Shown here in pieces: positions 1 to 9,999 of a DNA stretch of 64,000 nucleotides. The DNA lies in contig SJRY01000040.1 in the NCBI GenBank assembly GCA_011319805.1, positions 434,001 to 498,000 of the forward strand. Reading direction: 5' to 3'. Below the pieces are notes generated by a model that was not told the DNA's origin, did not search any database, and saw nothing but the letters and a program-made list of their open reading frames with translations. A program made the position numbers and the translations under genes. Every line of letters starts with the position of its first letter. Position 1 is the first letter of the stretch. The stretch comes from Macrocybe gigantea. Taxonomy: Eukaryota; Basidiomycota; Agaricomycetes; Agaricales; Callistosporiaceae.

Positions 1-2357
1 CGCCAGGCCTTTGGTGACCATGATCGTGACCTCGTGCGCCTCTTGCGCAGCCGCTGCTCGGGTGAATCCTGGTGTGTGATTACCGCCATTGGGCTCCGTC
101 GGAATGGCTGTTAGGAGCTACTTGAGCAGACGGTCCTAACCTTGGTATGGACGGCGCTTACCATACAGCGGATGCAAGGAAGGGAGCTCTGTGGAAAGAC
201 AATCATTTCCGTCACCATGCAGAAACCAGGGGAAAAAAAACAAAAGAGAATGTACCAAAAGAAACGTTTCCCTGCATCCGGAAACAAATCAATCAGCATC
301 ACTCCCATTTCGCAACAGGAAACCAGCATACAAAGTCAGTAGAAGCGCTGCTCCCGGTTTCGGTGGCATCCATGCCATATCGCTCCGCGACGACATGAGA
401 AAACTCCCTCGCTTGTTCCGCCGTCAACAAAAGAGAAAAAAAAAATTCGTCGGGGCACTCACCGAGCGCCTCGTTCTGCCGGAGCTCGTAATACGCCGAG
501 TCGAACTTGAGGTTGACAGAACAACCGGTTGCCAGAGACGCGGCCCTGGCGTCGAGATCTGCGTCAGCACCGCATTCACATGTTGGCCGGGAGGGAACAT
601 GTCCGTACTCGAAACAACCCTTGACGCGCTGCACCAAGTTCTCGAGCTCGGCGACCGTGGGCGCACGAACCAACCACTTCATCTTGGCATAGTCCGGAAT
701 AACTGCGCACAGAAACCAAAAAAAAATGTCAACTTCAAAAAAATAATTCTGCTTGGGCAGCGCACCGTTCGGTGACCAGTCTTTCCCTTGCACCACGCCA
801 TGAATGCGACAGTCCGGCTTCATCTGCTGCCTCAGAGCAGAGATGCCAGAGTACGCGACGAACGCGGCGTCAAGAGCGTTCACACCCTCCCTAAATTTGG
901 GCAATGTTTCAACGAACGACCATTACGTCAAGGCGAATCTTGTGACGCCCGAGGCACACTCACCATGGGGCCGCTCCCGCATGCGCGCTGTTTGAACCCA
1001 TGACGCGGGATGATCAGCGAGAGCTATAAAAGGAGGAGAGGTGAGAACGTCGAACGGTACCTTTTGCCTAGGAAATCAACTTCGATTGATTGTAGGGCGT
1101 TTGTAGACCCGGTGCCTGTCGAGCGTTGGGGACCAGCGGCCGGATGACACCTAGGGAATGGTCACGAGCACGCGTTCAGAACGGAGGGATGTTCCGGAAT
1201 GACAGAAGGAAAAGAGCGCCCGGGCACGTACATGATGCATGCATCCATGTTCTTGTATCCGCCCCGCTCAATGAGTATGATCTTACCTCCTCCACCTTCT
1301 TCGGCTTTTTGTTAGGAGAAAAAAAGCGAGTCAACGAGCCAGAACCTGTAATTAAGACTGCCCAAGACGGACCTGGAGTTCCGAGCAATACAACTTTGCC
1401 AGCAATGTTGTGTGCTTCCAGCGCGGCCTTGACAGCGATAGCGACGCCGACGCCGCTGATAGCGATGAGATTGTGCCCGCACGCATGTCCGAGTCCGAGG
1501 AGGGCGTCCATCTCGGAATTAATGCCGAGGACTCGTCCTCCGTGCCCATGAGAGAACTCTGCGCGCCAGGCGGTCTCGAGCCCGAGGTAGTGCTTAGTGA
1601 CCTTGAACCCTTGCTCGGTCATGAACTTTGTCAAGAGATCGTGCGCGAATCTGAAAAAAAGAAAAGAGCTCAGGAAAAAAGACTCCTCTAGTCTCAAGGC
1701 GCCGAAATCACTCACTTCTCCTTAAACATGAGCTCCGGGTGGTCTTGAAAGTTTGCAACTCGCATCAGATTCCGTTCCGATTACCTTGAATTTTTTTTCT
1801 ATCAGACCGGCTCACCATGTATTTGCAAACTGAGCTCGCGGAGTTTCGGACTGAGGGCGTCGAGCGTCTTGTCGATGATGCCGAAAAGCTCGCTCCGACG
1901 AGACGGGTCCGCGATCGGGATCGGCGGTGCATAGGATGGGAGACTGTCATCTCCACTCGTCCACCACTCCGACGACGGGCTGTATGCAAAGTTGCAGCAC
2001 GGACCAAAATTGCCGCATTCGTGCTGTCAAGCAAGGAGTTATGTTCACTCTGCGCCGGCCAAAAAAAAAAAAAATTGTCCAAGCTCCGCGCTCGCTCACC
2101 TTCTCCTTCTCAAATCCTTCCGTCCTCACATCCGTCGCGATCCTGCCCGAGGACGAAAACCTGGAGCGCCCCTTCACTTGCGGCACCGCGGGGCATCGGT
2201 GCTCTGAGCACGCCGTCACCGATGACGAGGACGACAGGATCGAGCCGGACCGTGCACGAGCGTGAGCGCCTTGTTGCTCACAAGCAGGTTTGCAGGCGTT
2301 CCGCCTGAACATGCCGGTGAAGCATCCGACCTGATGATGATCGTCGAAGCTGGCCAT
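1..2357 (-). CDS. M20-family metallopeptidase/amidohydrolase (PM20D2-like), 3' end off the left edge
   Basis: Spliced minus-strand gene whose exons spell an M20 peptidase in order. The N-terminal exon starts at the ATG at 2357. Then come an exon ending LRELSLQIHG (about 1815-1960), HPELMFKEK (about 1720-1755), the metal-binding segment EMDALLGLGHACGHN (about 1480-1530), GTPAEEGGGG split by an intron (about 1290-1375), IILIERGGYKNMDACIM, then SAHAGAAPWEGVNALDAAF joined across an intron near 905-975, and finally GGNHTPGFTRAAAQEAHEV at 15-87. GHACGHN supplies Cys/His ligands and GTPAEE the catalytic/ligand glutamates of the M20D group, so a zinc-dependent (di)peptidase or amidohydrolase acting on amide bonds is expected. 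The substrate cannot be read. All introns have GT donors on the minus strand and long T-runs. A TATA box lies about 180 bp upstream. The reading continues off the left edge, so the C-terminus is missing. Exact exon edges are approximate. Confidence 0.88.
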
Positions 2358-2533
2358 GGTGCCAATCAAAGAACTGCGTGTGCTTTCTCAAGATCAAGAC
2401 GAGGAAGGGCGTCGACTGTGGACGCTTTACGTTACGAATAGGGGGAGGAAGAAAGCAGAGGGGGGTCAGGAAGGGATGAGAGGAGAAGTACGGGGACGAC
2501 AGGACTGGACAGGCATGGACATCATCGGATGGG

Positions 2534-2541
2534 TTTTTATA
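2534..2541 (-). promoter_or_regulatory. Probable TATA box of the M20 gene
   Basis: The minus strand reads TATAAAAA here, 177-184 bases upstream of the ATG at 2357, in otherwise non-coding sequence. It fits a fungal TATA box with a 5' UTR of about 150 bases. No other core element was recognised. Confidence 0.45.
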
Positions 2542-3278
2542 ACGGAAGCTGGGACCACATTCGCCAGTGATTAACCGTTCGAGCGCCGCAATTCAAAACC
2601 GTGCAACGAAAACTCAGATCCGGGGGCAGGGGAAAGAGGCAGATTCGAAAGCCACGCTCGCATTCGGTCGCCTGTCGATTCCCGATTTGCAGATTGAGTA
2701 AATCAATCCATGTCCAGCGGCGTGGATGGAAAAACCAAATAAAAAAAAGTAATAATAAGGGACGATGAAGGTAGAGTCGCCAGAGGTCGTAGGGATCCGA
2801 TGATGTCGGGGAGCAAACCTCTTTCGAACGAACCCGTTGGCAGGTGTTGAGAAATTCGATTATTAGGTGGACGCGCACCACCGTGTCCGTGTGGGCAGAC
2901 TGTCGTGACAACGACGACAAGATTCTCGTCGAATCTTCCTCATCGATGCAATAAGAATCCGCCATACAGTTCAATCACATTTGTCAGTCGTCGTCCAATT
3001 CGGACGAGGGAAAATCACACACTTTAAAGCCATATAGTAGTCGCTTCGCGACCAAGATGTCAATGTGGCAAAAGTTGACATGAGAAGACCAGTCATTCGT
3101 CCCCAAAAATATTAAACATTACATGTACAGATGTCCAGATATGCCCCACACGAGGAGGGCACAAGTCAGTCTTGTGAAGCATGATATCAGAAGGAGAAGA
3201 TAGTGAGATGACGAAGAGAGAATATGGAAAACCGTCGAAAAGAAATCGCAGATCAATCGCTGGCGCTCCTTGAATGTC
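2542..3278. other. Intergenic, no gene recognised
   Basis: Open frames in this stretch are short and resemble no known protein. It holds the upstream region of the M20 gene and the 3' flank of the DUF7330 gene, both transcribed leftward. A short A-rich tract lies near 2733-2760. I see no RNA gene or repeat. Confidence 0.5.
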
Positions 3279-4629
3279 TCAGCAGCCGCCCAACGTGCGC
3301 CAAAAGCCCGTCTTCTGCTCAAACTTGTCCATTCCGGTGAACCCGACAACGACCTTGCCCCTCGACGAGCTAAGCTGACAAAAATCAACCGCCCGAGTGT
3401 CCGTGGCCGGACCCGACACGTTCGGGTCGCCCACAAAAATGAGCGCCTCGTCGTCCGCCTCCTTCATCACACGCATCACCGACGCCAAACCCGGCAGGAT
3501 GTTCAGACTGCCCTTGCGCGTCTTCAACTGCACCGCGCCGGTGTAGTCCCTGGGCAAGTATAGCACGATGTTTCCTGCGCACGCGGACGCATTGCGTCAG
3601 CATTTCAGGCTCGCCGTGCAGATCAATGTTCCTGGCTTACCGCGACGCGAGACGACCTCAAGGCCCATTCGCGGGCTTGGGGCGTGAGAGGGCAACTGGA
3701 TCAGACGAAATAAAAGATGAATGTCAGTTTGCATATTTTCGCATCACTGCTTCCCTTCTATCCTCCTTTCGCGGAAAGGGAAGATGAGTAACAAGAAAAA
3801 AAAATCCCGATGAGCGCGAACGGAGACCGACCGACCAACTCACTAATTTGATGTTGATGTTCCCCGTACGGCTGCCGACCAATACCGACGCCTTCGGCGT
3901 CTCCCTCACGTCGCCCGTTGTGCCCAGGTCCAGTGAGATGGCACCGGATCGCGTCCGGAATGATGCGTGGGGCGGGTTCTTCTTTCTCGACTTGAACCCC
4001 TTTGCGTCGAACCCCAACGAGGGAATCTTTGGGTCAATGTAAAACGTGCCTGTTGAAGCATACGTCAAACACAGGATCGGTGCGGCAAGGACGCGCACAT
4101 AAAGGCACGCAGACGCACCCGCTATTGGCATGTTTCCGTTCTGCAAATGCGGCTGGTTCACCGACGCGCTTGGCAAGTCAGGCAGCTGCTTCCCCCCCAC
4201 TTGAACCGCCCCAAACGCGCTCGCTCCATACTCACGACCCGAGGGTTTGACCAGCGCGTGGCTTGCAGTCGTATAGTGCCCCGAAGTCGGGGCCGAAGAC
4301 GTGTACGTCGTCCCCGCACTGCTCAGAAACCCGCTGCTAAAGCTGCTCACGGTCGCAGCCGCACCCCCGCTCCCAGAACTGCCGTTCACGCCTCGGCGCG
4401 GCGGAGGCGGAAAACTCGGGTTGAATGTGTATGGCGGAGGTGTCTCCTTGCTGTCTCTGCCCTGTTTGTAGGTTCAGCGTCGACGATCGTACAAGTTTGC
4501 AGAGTTGGCCGGTGGTGAAAGCAAAATACGAGATACGTCATGGTGCGCACATCTCGAGTTACGGGCAGGAAGACGTACATCGACGGAGGCATCCGGGCGA
4601 GGATCTCGACTGCGGCTGTCGACGATCAT
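3279..4629 (-). CDS. DUF7330 domain protein
   Basis: Start ATG at 4629. A short first exon encodes MIVDSRSRDPRPDASVD, followed by an intron with GTACGT donor and ACAG acceptor. The frame then resumes as GRDSKETPPPYTFNPSF and runs into a Pro- and Ser/Gly-rich segment. Later exons give FYIDPKIPSLGFDAKGFKSR, SGAISLDLGTTGD, GSRTGNINIKLV, a small exon PRMGLEVVSRRG before a GTAAGC donor, and the last exon with IVLYLPRDYTGAVQLKTRKG, DDEALIFVGDP and RGKVVVGFTGMDKFE, ending at 3279. The pattern of an extended Pro-rich N-terminus followed by beta-rich repeats (RTGxIxxxL, KTRKGSL) matches the fungal DUF7330 family as I know it. Its biochemical role is unknown. A four-exon or five-exon model is possible, and the internal edges should be confirmed by RNA data. 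Confidence 0.82.
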
Positions 4630-5153
4630 GACAAACTTGTGATTATCTGAAAAGACGCTCTATGACTTGGACTTGATGTATTCGTGCGGAGCTCGGAGAG
4701 GATGAAGGCACCCAAAAGTGAGGTGAAACGGCGAATAACGGCGGCAAGGAAAAGAGAAGAGAAGAAGAGGCAAAGTCAGACCTGATGGAGCGAGGTTATT
4801 ACACTTGCGAAATTGCTGTGTTGGCTGGCGCTCAGAGCTGCGGAGTCTGCCTCAGACATCATTGCGCAGTGCGCAAACTGCAATCTCGGCATGCTGGGGT
4901 CACAATACAATTCGGCATAGAACCATTAGCTACAATTTGCAATTATTAGTGGGAATCTGAAGTAACAGGTGGTGTGAGAGGAGTGAGTGTAGCATAAGAT
5001 ATATAGGCCTCATGTGTGTTGCGCCATATCATAGATGGTGAGCATGATGATACGAGTTGACGAATGATCGTCATTTGCTGCTCCGTAGGCTGTGGCTAGT
5101 GGGATGTGGAAAGTTGAAAACAAAACAACGACAACGACAGATAGTGAAACGGC
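4630..5153. other. Intergenic region upstream of the DUF7330 gene
   Basis: No coding frame is supported. It separates the start of the DUF7330 gene from the stop of the DnaJ gene; both are transcribed leftward. A TATATATC motif on the minus strand at about 4998-5005 could belong to the DUF7330 promoter, but it lies about 370 bases upstream of the ATG, so this is weak. Confidence 0.4.
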
Positions 5154-7763
5154 TCAGTGCGCCGCGGCGGAGGGCGTCTGTCCGTTCGGTGGCGTGTGTC
5201 CACCACTGTTGCCTGCCGTCTTCTCCTTCTCCGCCTGCTCTCTCGTGAGTCGGAACAGTTCCTCACGTCTCGCCTTGGAAGCACGGTGTTTCGACTTTGG
5301 GGCGGCTGCTTCGGCGACCATTCTGCCAGTCACAGAATTCCAGTCAGTTAAGCTCGATCGGACATCTTGCAAAAAAAAAAAAGAAAAAAAAAACCACTTC
5401 AATTTACCTTTCCAGCTCTCGACGCTCTTCATCCGATTCATCGGGCTGCGTCGATTTGAATATCGCACCCATGAGAATCAAGCCCTGCAATTAAGAGACA
5501 TATCAGCCCTCTACGACCTGGACGAGTCCCATGAAAACGCACCTTTGCGCGATTATACAGCACCGCATCGGACTGCCCAGGCTCTTTCAGCACATTATCT
5601 ACAACCTGCACGTGCACGGCTTCAGTTCCGTCTGCATCAGAGCTGAAGAAGAAAGGGGGAATGTTGGCATACCTCCCGAAGGACCTGGATGACTTCTAGC
5701 CGAGCACCACGCCACGACGCGAGCATAATCTTACGAACAGGTCGGAGTGTCAGGTAATCGCTTTGATTGAAACGGAATGAAAACGAGATAACGCGTACCT
5801 TGCCCGTGACGTCCATCTCCAGCGCCCTCAACTCCTCTTCAGGAACGTCTCCCTTGGCCTGCAGCTTTTCCATTTCCTGACATGGCGCATCGTCCGTTGA
5901 TCAGCAATCGGGCACCAGGAAATTTTTTTTTTTCTAGAGGTAACGCCAAGTACTCACGAGCATCACATCCCGTACGCTCAGGCTAACCGCAAAAGTCTGA
6001 TATCAGCGAAAATCCGATCCAACACAAAAACGGATCGCATGAACTCACGCGCTGCCTATCACGCCCCACACGTCCTTCGCGAGCGCTCCCTTCTCTTTCA
6101 ACCGCGAGAAAAACCCCGGTCTAACCGCAATATAAAAACTAATCAGCACCGTTCCAATTTAGCTCCAAGGAGATTGTAGATTATCGATTCGCGGCATGAA
6201 CCAGATGTCGTGTGGTGTTTTCCAGAAAACGCATTCAAAAAAAAAGAAAATTAAAGACTTCCAACTCACATGCCCAAGAATTTCCGTGACTTCAGGAAGG
6301 ACGAAGCTTTCATCATGTAAACCATCCCAATCGTATGCAAAAGCTAAAATGGTGACGATATCAATAAGATTTCCAAGCAAATCTAAGAGACGCTTACGCA
6401 CCTCGACGCCAAAGCTCTCGAGTTTGAGATCTTCTGCCTCGCGGCGCATCTTGGTCTCAAACGCGGCCGTCTCGGGGTCGTCCTTATCCCCAGGGCGCTT
6501 CGCCTCCACGAACGGTCTCAGCCTCTCCACGAGCTTCGTCGTCAGCATCGCGACGCGCGCCTCCATGACCTTACGCCGCTCGCGCTCCTGTTCGCGCAAC
6601 TTCTCCCGCTGCTCCGCTTGCATTTCTCGTCTCCGCCGTGCCGCCTCCCTCTGCCGCTCCTTCTCCGACATCTTGTCGAACGCCGCCGCACCCAAAACGC
6701 CATTTCCGTTCCCATCGTCGCCGTCCACATGGATCAAGGTGGAAGCACCGAGTGGGGGCTGCGCAGGAGGGGGCGCTGCGCCATCCACGTCAGTCCCATT
6801 CGTCGGCGCTGGTGTAGAGCTCGCGGGTGTCGATGTGGAGGTGGGCGTCGCCGGTGACTGGCTGGAACGTTTCGATGGCGTGGCGTGACCTGAAGCAGCT
6901 GCTGCAGCCGGACTGGGCACGTTCATAACGAATGTCGGACCCGAGCCAGCATCGGCTCCATTGCTGTTGTGACCGTTGGCGTTCATCTGTTTCTCGACTT
7001 CCGCCTTTTCCTCGTCGGTCATCATCGTCGTCGCGACGCTTGTCATGTCTTTCATGATGGAGATCTCGCCGATCTGTTTCAAGGCGGGACGGGTGTTGGT
7101 TAGGATAGAGCGAAAGTGGCAGGACGGGAGATGTAGACGCACGTAATCCACAAATCGTTCGCCGCCAAAGACGTTGGCGAAGAATCCGGCAGCGTCTTCC
7201 ATAGATATTTCGCCTTCCTTGTCAACCTAAAACACGATCCCAACCGCACTTTTCAGCAGCAATTCTCATCTGCCCGTCCACCACTCACCATAGATTTTCC
7301 ATTCTTATCATAAACCACACGTAAATTCTATTCAGGAGAAAAAAGCATCAGCACGCAACGAACAATAAAGCTTGCAGCTGAGTTACGAACGGGATCCGAA
7401 AGGACCTGGTACGCTTTGCTGTTTGACAGGAAGCACTGATGAGCCCAGCCCAACGACTGTGCGGGGGATGCAAAACGACGACCGACCTTATCTCCTTGAA
7501 CTTTTCCTCTGCGTCAGCCGAGGGGTTCTTGTCTGGGTGATACTAAAGCACCAAAGACGCCCATGTTCAAAATATATAGATACATGAACTGTTGCGAGAC
7601 GAACCTTCATGGCTTGCCGCCGGTACGCCTTTTTGAGCACCGTGTCGTCCGCATCGACAGGCACACCGAGCTAAGCACGCACATTAATACATCTACGGGG
7701 ATGAGAAGGGGGAAAAAAGGCAGGACGCACCAGATCATAATACTCTGTCTCTACAGGAGCCAT
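5154..7763 (-). CDS. DnaJ/Hsp40 co-chaperone, CAJ1-like with DnaJ-X region
   Basis: Many small exons on the minus strand build a J domain at the N-terminus: MAPVETEYYDL, then LGVPVDADDTVLKKAYRRQA, then YHPDKNPSADA with the invariant HPD that stimulates Hsp70 ATPase, then KAYQVLSDP, then NLRVVYDKNGKSM. The ATG at 7763 is chosen because it starts this domain directly. The next large exon (about 6400-7200) gives GFFANVFGGERFVDY, a low-complexity linker rich in Pro/Ala/Thr, and a charged helical stretch rich in Arg and Glu. Downstream exons (about 5154-6130) carry the rest of the C-terminal DnaJ-X region and a basic tail ending GHTPPNGQTPSAAAH. There is no Gly/Phe region or Cys-rich zinc domain, as expected for a type III J protein like yeast Caj1. 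It should work in the cytosol or nucleus with Hsp70. The frame and introns look intact. Confidence 0.88.
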
Positions 7764-8505
7764 CGCCAAAGCCTACAATTTCGCGCGAAAGTCGCAAGGA
7801 AAAACAACGAAGAGATTCTCCCAATGCAGAAAAAGCACTCCAAAAGTGGCTCTTTCAAAAAGAAAAAAACCCCTGTTTTTATTCTTGTCTTGGTCTTTAT
7901 GCTCTAGCCCTTGTCTTCCGATCCTTGTTCGTTCAAAGAGTCCGGTTAATAGGGGGCAGTTCAGATATGTACAGATGGCTGTAGTTGAAGGGTATGATTC
8001 CTAGAGTCGGGAGAAGTGGTCTGAGTGAGAGATACGGTTCGAGACGCTTCTGCGAACGGTTCGGCTCGTGACGATAGAGACTCGGCAAAGTTGGAACGGA
8101 AAGACTTGAGGCGCAAAGCTGTGCAGCGGTGATGGGCATAATCTTGCTGACATAAACTGATCATAGGCCTGACCGACTTGCTGACGTGGCGAGGATGGAA
8201 GGGCGATTATTCGAATTCACTACGTATAGAGAACATGAATATATATTGTCATGAGGAATAGTGCGTGCTTAATGCAAGGTAGAGAAAAAATCCGACCACT
8301 TGAAAGAGCCATTCAAGGCGTTTTGGTTGGGTGCAGGGAAGGGGGGACGCAGATGAAGGATGACGTGCGAATAGTGATAATTTAGCAATGTAAAAAGGAT
8401 GCGGTGTCGCAGCGAAGTGGGAAAACGAAAAGTGGAAACGATAAAAAAAAACACAGCAGAAAGACAGATGAAACAATAAGGTAGAGGTAGGAGAATCCGG
8501 CAGCG
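7764..8505. other. Intergenic, no gene recognised
   Basis: This holds the 5' flank of the DnaJ gene and the 3' flank of the Ser/Thr-rich hypothetical gene. An open frame entering from the right is the out-of-frame shadow of that gene and is not counted as coding. I see no RNA gene or repeat. Confidence 0.5.
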
Positions 8506-9726
8506 CTACCTCACAGCATCCTCGACGTCGTGCACCTGCGCCGAGAACCGCACCGCCTTGCGCGGAGTCGGGACGTCGGATGTGCTTTCCCTCGGTGACG
8601 ACGTGCCCGAGTTCGGATTCGAACCCGAATCCGTCCGTGCGGAAGAGGACATCACGATGCTGGGCGCAGATGCGCTCCTCAAGGAAGCATAGCTGTACAA
8701 AAAGCGCGACATGCGAATTTTGATTGATGCCATGGACCGACCGGATGAAGAGGGTGCAGATGTAGACGCAGACGCAGGGACGGCGGCCACGGACGCCGAC
8801 TGCGGAGTTGGAGGCGTCGTGCTCGAAGTGACAGTCGTTGAGGATGCAGACGCAGAGGTGAGGCCGGGCACGGGAAGAGTTGAGGATGACGTCGACGTGG
8901 CTGTCATCGCTGTCGTGGCCGTAAGCAAGCCAGTCGCGCGATCCAACGACGACTCGGTCGATGTGCTCGGCTTCTTCAACGACGAGCGCGTCGGCACAGA
9001 AGCCTTCGACGCAGACAGGGGTAGCAACGCAGTCACCTTTGTCTTTGTCTTGTTCGTCGCCGCAAAGGCGGGGGTCATTGGGGGTACGGTGCGCGCGCGT
9101 TGGTGAGGCGCCTTCTCGTGGTGCGCGTGCGGGTGCGCAGAGTGAGTATAGGGGTACGCCTGCGGGCTGAGCGGACGCAGGTGCGGCGTGCGCGAGATGT
9201 GCAGACCCATCGCAATCTGCTCGATCGTCGGGCGTGCCGACGTGGCATCCGGTGCAGGGCGGAACGGCGATGCGGAAAACGTGTTGCGCTCCTCGGGCGT
9301 CGATATCATCCCCGCGTGCGCTTGTTTCTGCAAGAGGATCACGTTTTGAATATGAATTGGAAAGAAGGTGGAATAAGAAACGATAAAAAGATTTAAAAGG
9401 CAAAGGAGACGCACATGGGAGTCCGACCAGCGCTTTTTCGGCGTAGCACCGGCAAAGGTGCGTCGTACGGAGGTCATAATGCGCGAAGTGGTTTTCATAG
9501 CGGTGACCGTAGACGTTGACGGTGAATCGGGCTGTGGCGAATGTGCATGAGATGGAGTGTCGGTGTCAACACGAAAGGAGGACGAGGAATTCGAGCTCGA
9601 GGCGTGTGGGTTCGTGAAGCGCATCGTGGAAGTAGAAATCCTGCTTGACATGATGAGGGCAGAAACAGATCGTCGATGGGTCGTGGTCGTGGAATGCGGC
9701 GACGTTGAAGAGGAGGTGGAAGCCAT
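8506..9726 (-). CDS. Hypothetical Ser/Thr/Pro-rich protein
   Basis: I do not recognise this protein. It starts at the ATG at 9726 and is open to the stop at 8506. A probable 87-base intron (GTGCGT donor, TTGCAG acceptor) lies at 9328-9414. It is a multiple of three and contains no stop, so splicing joins RWSDSH directly to KQAHAGMIS, while retention would add a hydrophobic segment of 29 residues. The protein is about 377 residues when spliced, very rich in Ser, Thr, Ala and Pro, and therefore probably largely disordered. More ordered islands are TFAGATPKKRWSDSH, RPTIEQIAMGLHISRTPHLR and a C-terminal PTPRKAVRFSAQVHDVEDAVR. RFSAQV resembles an RVxF-like PP1 docking motif, but that is only a suggestion. 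Confidence 0.7.
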   Translation of the reverse strand: MASTSSSTSPHSTTTTHRRSVSALIMSSRISTSTMRFTNPHASSSNSSSSFRVDTDTPSHAHSPQPDSPSTSTVTAMKTTSRIMTSVRRTFAGATPKKRWSDSHVRLLCLLNLFIVSYSTFFPIHIQNVILLQKQAHAGMISTPEERNTFSASPFRPAPDATSARPTIEQIAMGLHISRTPHLRPLSPQAYPYTHSAHPHAHHEKAPHQRARTVPPMTPAFAATNKTKTKVTALLPLSASKASVPTRSSLKKPSTSTESSLDRATGLLTATTAMTATSTSSSTLPVPGLTSASASSTTVTSSTTPPTPQSASVAAVPASASTSAPSSSGRSMASIKIRMSRFLYSYASLRSASAPSIVMSSSARTDSGSNPNSGTSSPRESTSDVPTPRKAVRFSAQVHDVEDAVR

Positions 9727-9999
9727 GCCCGGCCTGTTGAACGACGAGGAGGCGTAACTTCAACGTGTAATCGCAGACCCAACACATGACGACGTTGGTC
9801 ATGTGATATCTTCAGCCCATACACCGCCTCCCACACTGGGACCCACAGGAATATCAGGAATTTGATGAGAGACGGCGCTTAATAGATATCTCGGCGTTTA
9901 TCGATCATCGATTGCTTCCTTGCAGCCCACGCCTTCTTTCACCCCAACTGCTCTCTCACTTCAACCGCAATTTCTACATCGACAAGCTCAAATCATACA
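9727..9999. promoter_or_regulatory. Shared upstream region between divergent genes
   Basis: This 273-base gap separates the starts of the minus-strand hypothetical gene and the plus-strand NACHT-WD40 gene, so it must hold both core promoters. No clear TATA box is visible on the plus side; a pyrimidine-rich stretch (about 9910-9980) precedes the NLR ATG. Confidence 0.45.

Noticed and set aside
6196..6888. A 230-codon plus-strand frame across the DnaJ gene.
   Set aside because: It is antisense to the charged and low-complexity DnaJ exon and resembles no protein.
8249..9403. A long second frame on the minus strand over the hypothetical gene.
   Set aside because: It is an out-of-frame shadow of a Ser-rich gene with high GC. 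It has a low-complexity composition with many Cys and His and no splice logic.
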